Shown here: piece after piece, positions 31,791 to 34,177 of the stretch | Position numbering within the stretch: position 1 is the stretch's first letter | How the letters are laid out: the number at the start of each line of letters is the position of its first letter | Assembly (NCBI GenBank): GCA_937892915.1 | Contig: CALBIC010000002.1 | Coordinates: forward strand, 1-34,177 | Origin: UBA5972 sp002430125 | GTDB taxonomy: Bacteria; Pseudomonadota; Alphaproteobacteria; Rhodobacterales; Rhodobacteraceae | Reading direction: 5' to 3' | Length of the DNA stretch: 34,177 nucleotides | Made by a program: the position numbers and the translations under genes | The notes under the pieces: generated by a model | Told to the model about the DNA's origin: nothing | Databases searched by the model: none | What the model saw: only the letters and a program-made list of their open reading frames with translations

Positions 31791-33016
31791 TGACCGGCGA
31801 AACCTGGTATCATGACACGGCGATTGCGGCACCACTGGCTGACGGCCTGAGCGCGGATCTGAGCTGTGATGTCGCGATTGTCGGCGGTGGCTTGGCGGGT
31901 CTGACGTTGCTGCATGAACTGATCCGCGCCGGGGTCGATGCCGTCCTGATCGAAAAGCAGGTCGTCGGCGCTGGCGCATCCGGGCGCAATGGCGGGTTTT
32001 GTTCTGATGGCTGGGCGGCAGGTGCTGCGCAGATTGCACGGTTGGTCGGGCCGGAGGGGGCTGAAGCGCTTGCAACACTTGCGGCCCAGGGCGTGGCGTG
32101 GATGCGTGCAAAATGCAGCCTGCCGGAATACGCAAGTGCTGGCGCAAAGCCGGGAATTCTGACGGTTTCGCTGAGCGGGCGTTCGGGCGGGGAGATCAGC
32201 GGCGACGGATTGCGGGCAATGGTTGACAGCCCGCGTTACAAGTCCGGCACGCTTGATATGCAGGCTTTCCATTTCCATCCGCTGAATTTCATGCGTTGTC
32301 TGGCGGGCGAAGTTCGCGATATGGGCGGGCGGATTTTCCAGAACACGACCCTAGGCGCGATTGCCCGTGACGGCACCGGATTTCAGCTGACTGTGACAGA
32401 TGGTAAAACCATACACGCCAACCGCGTTGTTCTGGCGACCGGCGGTTATGGTGGCAGCGAAACCGGGCCTTTGGCGCGTCACATCCTGAGCATCCAAACT
32501 TATATCGGCGTGACCGCACCCATTGCGGCCGACATTCGCCGCGCAATCAAAACCGATTTTGCGGTCGGCGATACCCGACGTGCCGGGAATTACTATCGGA
32601 TGCTGCCCGATGATCGGTTGTTGTGGGGCCACGGGATTACCACCTTTGGCACGCATGACGCGGCGCGTATCAAGACAAATACTATGCGCGACTTTCAGCG
32701 GATTTACCCCTCGGCCGCACCGGATTTTGAGTATGGCTGGGCCGGGAACATGGCTTATGCAGTGCATCAGATGCCTTTGGTCGGGCAGCTTCAGCCCGGT
32801 TTGTTCGCCCTGTCAGGATTTGGTGGCCACGGCATGAACACCGCCCCGATCAGCGCGATTGTTCTGGCCGAGGCGTTGTGTGGCCAAAGTGACCGTATCA
32901 AGCTGTTTGATGCCATTCCCAAGCCCTGGAACATGGGCAAGGCCGGGCCGTTTGCTGTGGAGGCACAGTATTGTTTGCTGAAAATGCGCGACTATTTAAC
33001 GGAGCGCCGGGGCTGA
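31790..33016 (+). CDS. FAD-dependent oxidoreductase, DAO family (PuuB/DadA-like)
   Basis: 408-aa flavoprotein of the D-amino-acid oxidase/glycine oxidase family. The N-terminal FAD motif is VAIVGGGLAGLTLLHEL (Gly32-Gly37), then GAGASGRNGGF (60-70), which in PuuB-type enzymes precedes the flavin. The C-terminal FAD segment is LFALSGFGGHGMNTAPI. These enzymes oxidise amines such as gamma-glutamylputrescine, sarcosine or N-substituted amino acids to an imine with release of ammonia or aldehyde. The ATG at 31790 overlaps the permease stop by 1 bp (TGATG), and a TTG at 31787 is less likely. It is the last gene of the binding protein-permease-oxidase operon, so its substrate is probably the imported compound. 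Confidence 0.87.
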   Translation: MTGETWYHDTAIAAPLADGLSADLSCDVAIVGGGLAGLTLLHELIRAGVDAVLIEKQVVGAGASGRNGGFCSDGWAAGAAQIARLVGPEGAEALATLAAQGVAWMRAKCSLPEYASAGAKPGILTVSLSGRSGGEISGDGLRAMVDSPRYKSGTLDMQAFHFHPLNFMRCLAGEVRDMGGRIFQNTTLGAIARDGTGFQLTVTDGKTIHANRVVLATGGYGGSETGPLARHILSIQTYIGVTAPIAADIRRAIKTDFAVGDTRRAGNYYRMLPDDRLLWGHGITTFGTHDAARIKTNTMRDFQRIYPSAAPDFEYGWAGNMAYAVHQMPLVGQLQPGLFALSGFGGHGMNTAPISAIVLAEALCGQSDRIKLFDAIPKPWNMGKAGPFAVEAQYCLLKMRDYLTERRG

Positions 33017-33073
33017 GGCGATCCCAGCAAGCGGCGCCCATAACCAGCGCCATTGCCGTTGCCAGTTGCCGGT

Positions 33074-33095
33074 ATGCGGTTTAGGCTTACCGCAT
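33074..33095 (+). promoter_or_regulatory. Inverted repeat covering a start codon
   Basis: ATGCGGT (33074-33080) and ACCGCAT (33089-33095) form a 7-bp perfect stem with an 8-base loop. The right arm contains the first two bases of the ATG at 33094, so the hairpin would mask initiation of the small gene that follows. It may also be a DNA site. Confidence 0.45.
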
Positions 33096-33327
33096 GTTTA
33101 CCATCGAACACGAATTTGACGCGACTATTGTAACCCTTGTGGATGACGGCGAAAAGCCGTTGCAAGAGGATATAATCATCGCTGCTTTTGCTGAATGCGT
33201 CACGCTGGAACAGCTTGACCCGCGCACCGACCAAGTTCAAAGGATCGTTCTGTCGCTGGCGCAATTGCGGGATTTACAGGCGGCTTTGGACCTGCCCGAG
33301 GGCAGTTATAAATTCGAGCAACGCTAG
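33094..33327 (+). CDS. Small protein of unknown function, 77 aa
   Basis: I do not recognise this family. The protein (MFTIEHEFDATIVTLVDDGE...) is acidic, without signal peptide or membrane segment. It begins with two predicted beta strands, followed by helix-rich sequence (EDIIIAAFAECVTLEQLD) and a C-terminal amphipathic helix. Codon use resembles its neighbours, and it fills the gap between the oxidoreductase and the interrupted membrane gene. No clear Shine-Dalgarno precedes the ATG, and the start lies in a hairpin. A cytosolic role is likely. The frame is probably a real gene. Confidence 0.6.
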   Translation: MFTIEHEFDATIVTLVDDGEKPLQEDIIIAAFAECVTLEQLDPRTDQVQRIVLSLAQLRDLQAALDLPEGSYKFEQR

Positions 33328-33409
33328 AGCCTTTTCACCTGATCGTGACATGCGACTGTAAGGTTAGTCCTGTAAGGCTGCCCGAACAATCCTGAAAGGC
33401 CGGTTTGAA

Positions 33410-33784
33410 ATGGCGATCCTGTTACGTTTGACCTTTGCAGCTTTGGTTTTGCTGGTCGTGGAATATTCCGGCTTTTGGGTTTAGCTGATCAGCCATCCGT
33501 GGTGGTCGCTATCGTCGACCCTGAACGGCATCATTGGCGGGGTGATTGTGTCCTTGGCAGCAATTTGGGCGCGGCGGACATTCGGGCTAAATTTCATTCT
33601 GGTTCTGGCGGTAAGTCTGGTCGCCCTTGCGATTGCTTATGCGGCGACTGCATGGGGCAAAAACGGGTTCGCGGTGTCTTATGCCGAAGATGTTTTTGCC
33701 GGAAAGGTCTGGTTTTTTGGCTTCAAAGCCATGAATTTGTTTTTGTTCACAAGTTTGGCGCTGGCATGGCCCGAGCGGCGCTAG
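33410..33784 (+). pseudogene. Small membrane protein gene interrupted by an amber codon
   Basis: An ATG at 33410 opens a frame that begins with a hydrophobic helix (LLRLTFAALVLLVVEYSGFWV) and meets TAG at 33482-33484. The same frame then continues uninterrupted to 33784 with HPWWSLSSTLNGIIGG, further hydrophobic helices (FILVLAVSLVALAIAYA) and FFGFKAMNLFLFTSLALAW. Together this would be a 124-residue protein of about four membrane helices. Either a point mutation (for example from TGG or CAG) has broken it, or the TAG is read through, or translation starts at the GTG at 33542 to give 80 aa. The family is not recognised. It overlaps the convergent DUF167 gene by 4 bp. Confidence 0.6.
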
Positions 33785-34047
33785 GTTACTTCGAAAACCT
33801 TGTCGCGTGATGTTGCGCCTTTGCGCAGCAGCAGGCGTGATTTCGCAATACCAAGCGATGCGGCCAACAGCTTGACCACGGCTTTGGTGGCTTTGCCATC
33901 TTCAGGCACCACGGTCACGGAAATCAACAGATCAGCGCCTTCGGGACCACCCGCGCGCACCTGATTGCGCGCCGCTTTGGGGGTGACGCGAACGCTGATC
34001 AGGCGACCGGTAATCGCCAGATGTTGAAAATCAGCTTTGCCTTCCAT
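33781..34047 (-). CDS. DUF167 (YggU-family) protein
   Basis: 88-aa cytosolic protein of the DUF167/YggU family, whose biochemical function is not established. The characteristic core is ISVRVTPKAARNQV near the N terminus, then LLISVTVVPEDGKATKAVVKLLAASLGIAKSRLLLRKGATSRDK, the family's strand-helix-strand with the conserved glycine-lysine-alanine region. The length is typical. The ATG at 34047 is the only reasonable start. The gene is convergent with the interrupted membrane gene and divergent from the gene cut by the right edge. Confidence 0.9.
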   Translation of the reverse strand: MEGKADFQHLAITGRLISVRVTPKAARNQVRAGGPEGADLLISVTVVPEDGKATKAVVKLLAASLGIAKSRLLLRKGATSRDKVFEVT

Positions 34048-34100
34048 TTCGAAAACCTAGGGCAATCGCGCAACAGGTGACAGGGGCATCTGATAAATCT

Positions 34101-34129
34101 CTGTTGTTCACGCCAAGCTGTGCTAGCCT
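34101..34129 (+). promoter_or_regulatory. Predicted promoter of the right-edge gene
   Basis: CTGTTG, 17-base spacer, TAGCCT within TGTGCTAGCCTG. The -10 resembles those at 12172, 20310 and 27602. It ends 27 bp before the ATG at 34157. Confidence 0.4.
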
Positions 34130-34156
34130 GATTGCAGCGACAACGCGGGTAAGCAC

Positions 34157-34177
34157 ATGATCAACATCCAACCCATT
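34157..34177 (+). CDS. Start of a gene cut by the window edge (partial)
   Basis: ATG at 34157 followed by seven open codons (MINIQPI) to the window end. A plausible promoter lies upstream, but the Shine-Dalgarno is weak (GGGTAAG). The product cannot be identified. Confidence 0.35.

Noticed and set aside
31089..32147. 352-codon minus-strand frame across the permease and FAD oxidoreductase genes
   Set aside because: Spans two good plus-strand genes and has low-complexity Arg/Gln/His composition, so it is a shadow.

Overview
The window looks like chromosomal DNA of an alphaproteobacterium, most likely a marine Rhodobacterales (Roseobacter-type) species. The reasons are moderately high GC, hut genes with a HutC-type GntR regulator, trimethylamine-dehydrogenase-like flavoproteins, Rieske N-demethylase-like oxygenases, several Pot/amino-acid ABC transport genes, and promoters with a TAG-type -10 element. 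I have no species-level evidence.

Left part (1-11,400): hutU (urocanase) runs leftward, with the first codons of a further gene at the edge. The HutC-type repressor gene diverges from it across a 16-bp perfect palindrome. Then come a decayed LysR-type regulator tail, a trimethylamine/dimethylamine-dehydrogenase-like enzyme (copy 1, Gln at position 60), a leftward RND efflux pair (periplasmic adaptor then inner-membrane pump), and a Ser/Thr kinase gene broken by an in-frame ochre codon and carrying a hexanucleotide repeat.

Centre (11,400-27,700) is the most interesting part. A TetR/BetI-like regulator, two tandem PYROXD2/CrtI-like flavoproteins, a GcvT-like folate protein and a class III aminotransferase are followed by a second TMADH-like enzyme (copy 2, Tyr60 kept) and a polyamine-type solute-binding protein. 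A leftward six-gene operon then encodes Rieske oxygenase, Pot-type permease, permease, ATPase, second Rieske oxygenase and an N-methyltransferase-like protein. The same 17-bp element, TTTGTTTGAGYGCTCAA, occurs exactly three times, each time directly upstream of or over a predicted promoter of one of these units and oriented the same way relative to transcription. This ties transporter, oxygenases, flavoenzymes, folate enzyme and transaminase into one predicted regulon. My inference is an uptake and stepwise N-demethylation pathway for a quaternary or N-methylated amine: Rieske enzymes remove methyl groups oxidatively, TMADH-like and CrtI-like flavoproteins act on the less methylated amines, the GcvT-like protein passes C1 units to tetrahydrofolate, and the aminotransferase disposes of the primary amine. 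The substrate is not determined.

Right part (27,700-34,177): an AbgB-like M20 amidohydrolase diverges from an amino-acid solute-binding protein, a permease with a solute-binding-like insertion (no ATPase gene nearby), and a PuuB/DadA-like FAD oxidoreductase. The end holds a 77-aa unknown protein, a small membrane-protein gene interrupted by an amber codon, a DUF167 protein, and the start of a gene cut by the window edge. I saw no rRNA, tRNA, CRISPR array or intact insertion sequence.
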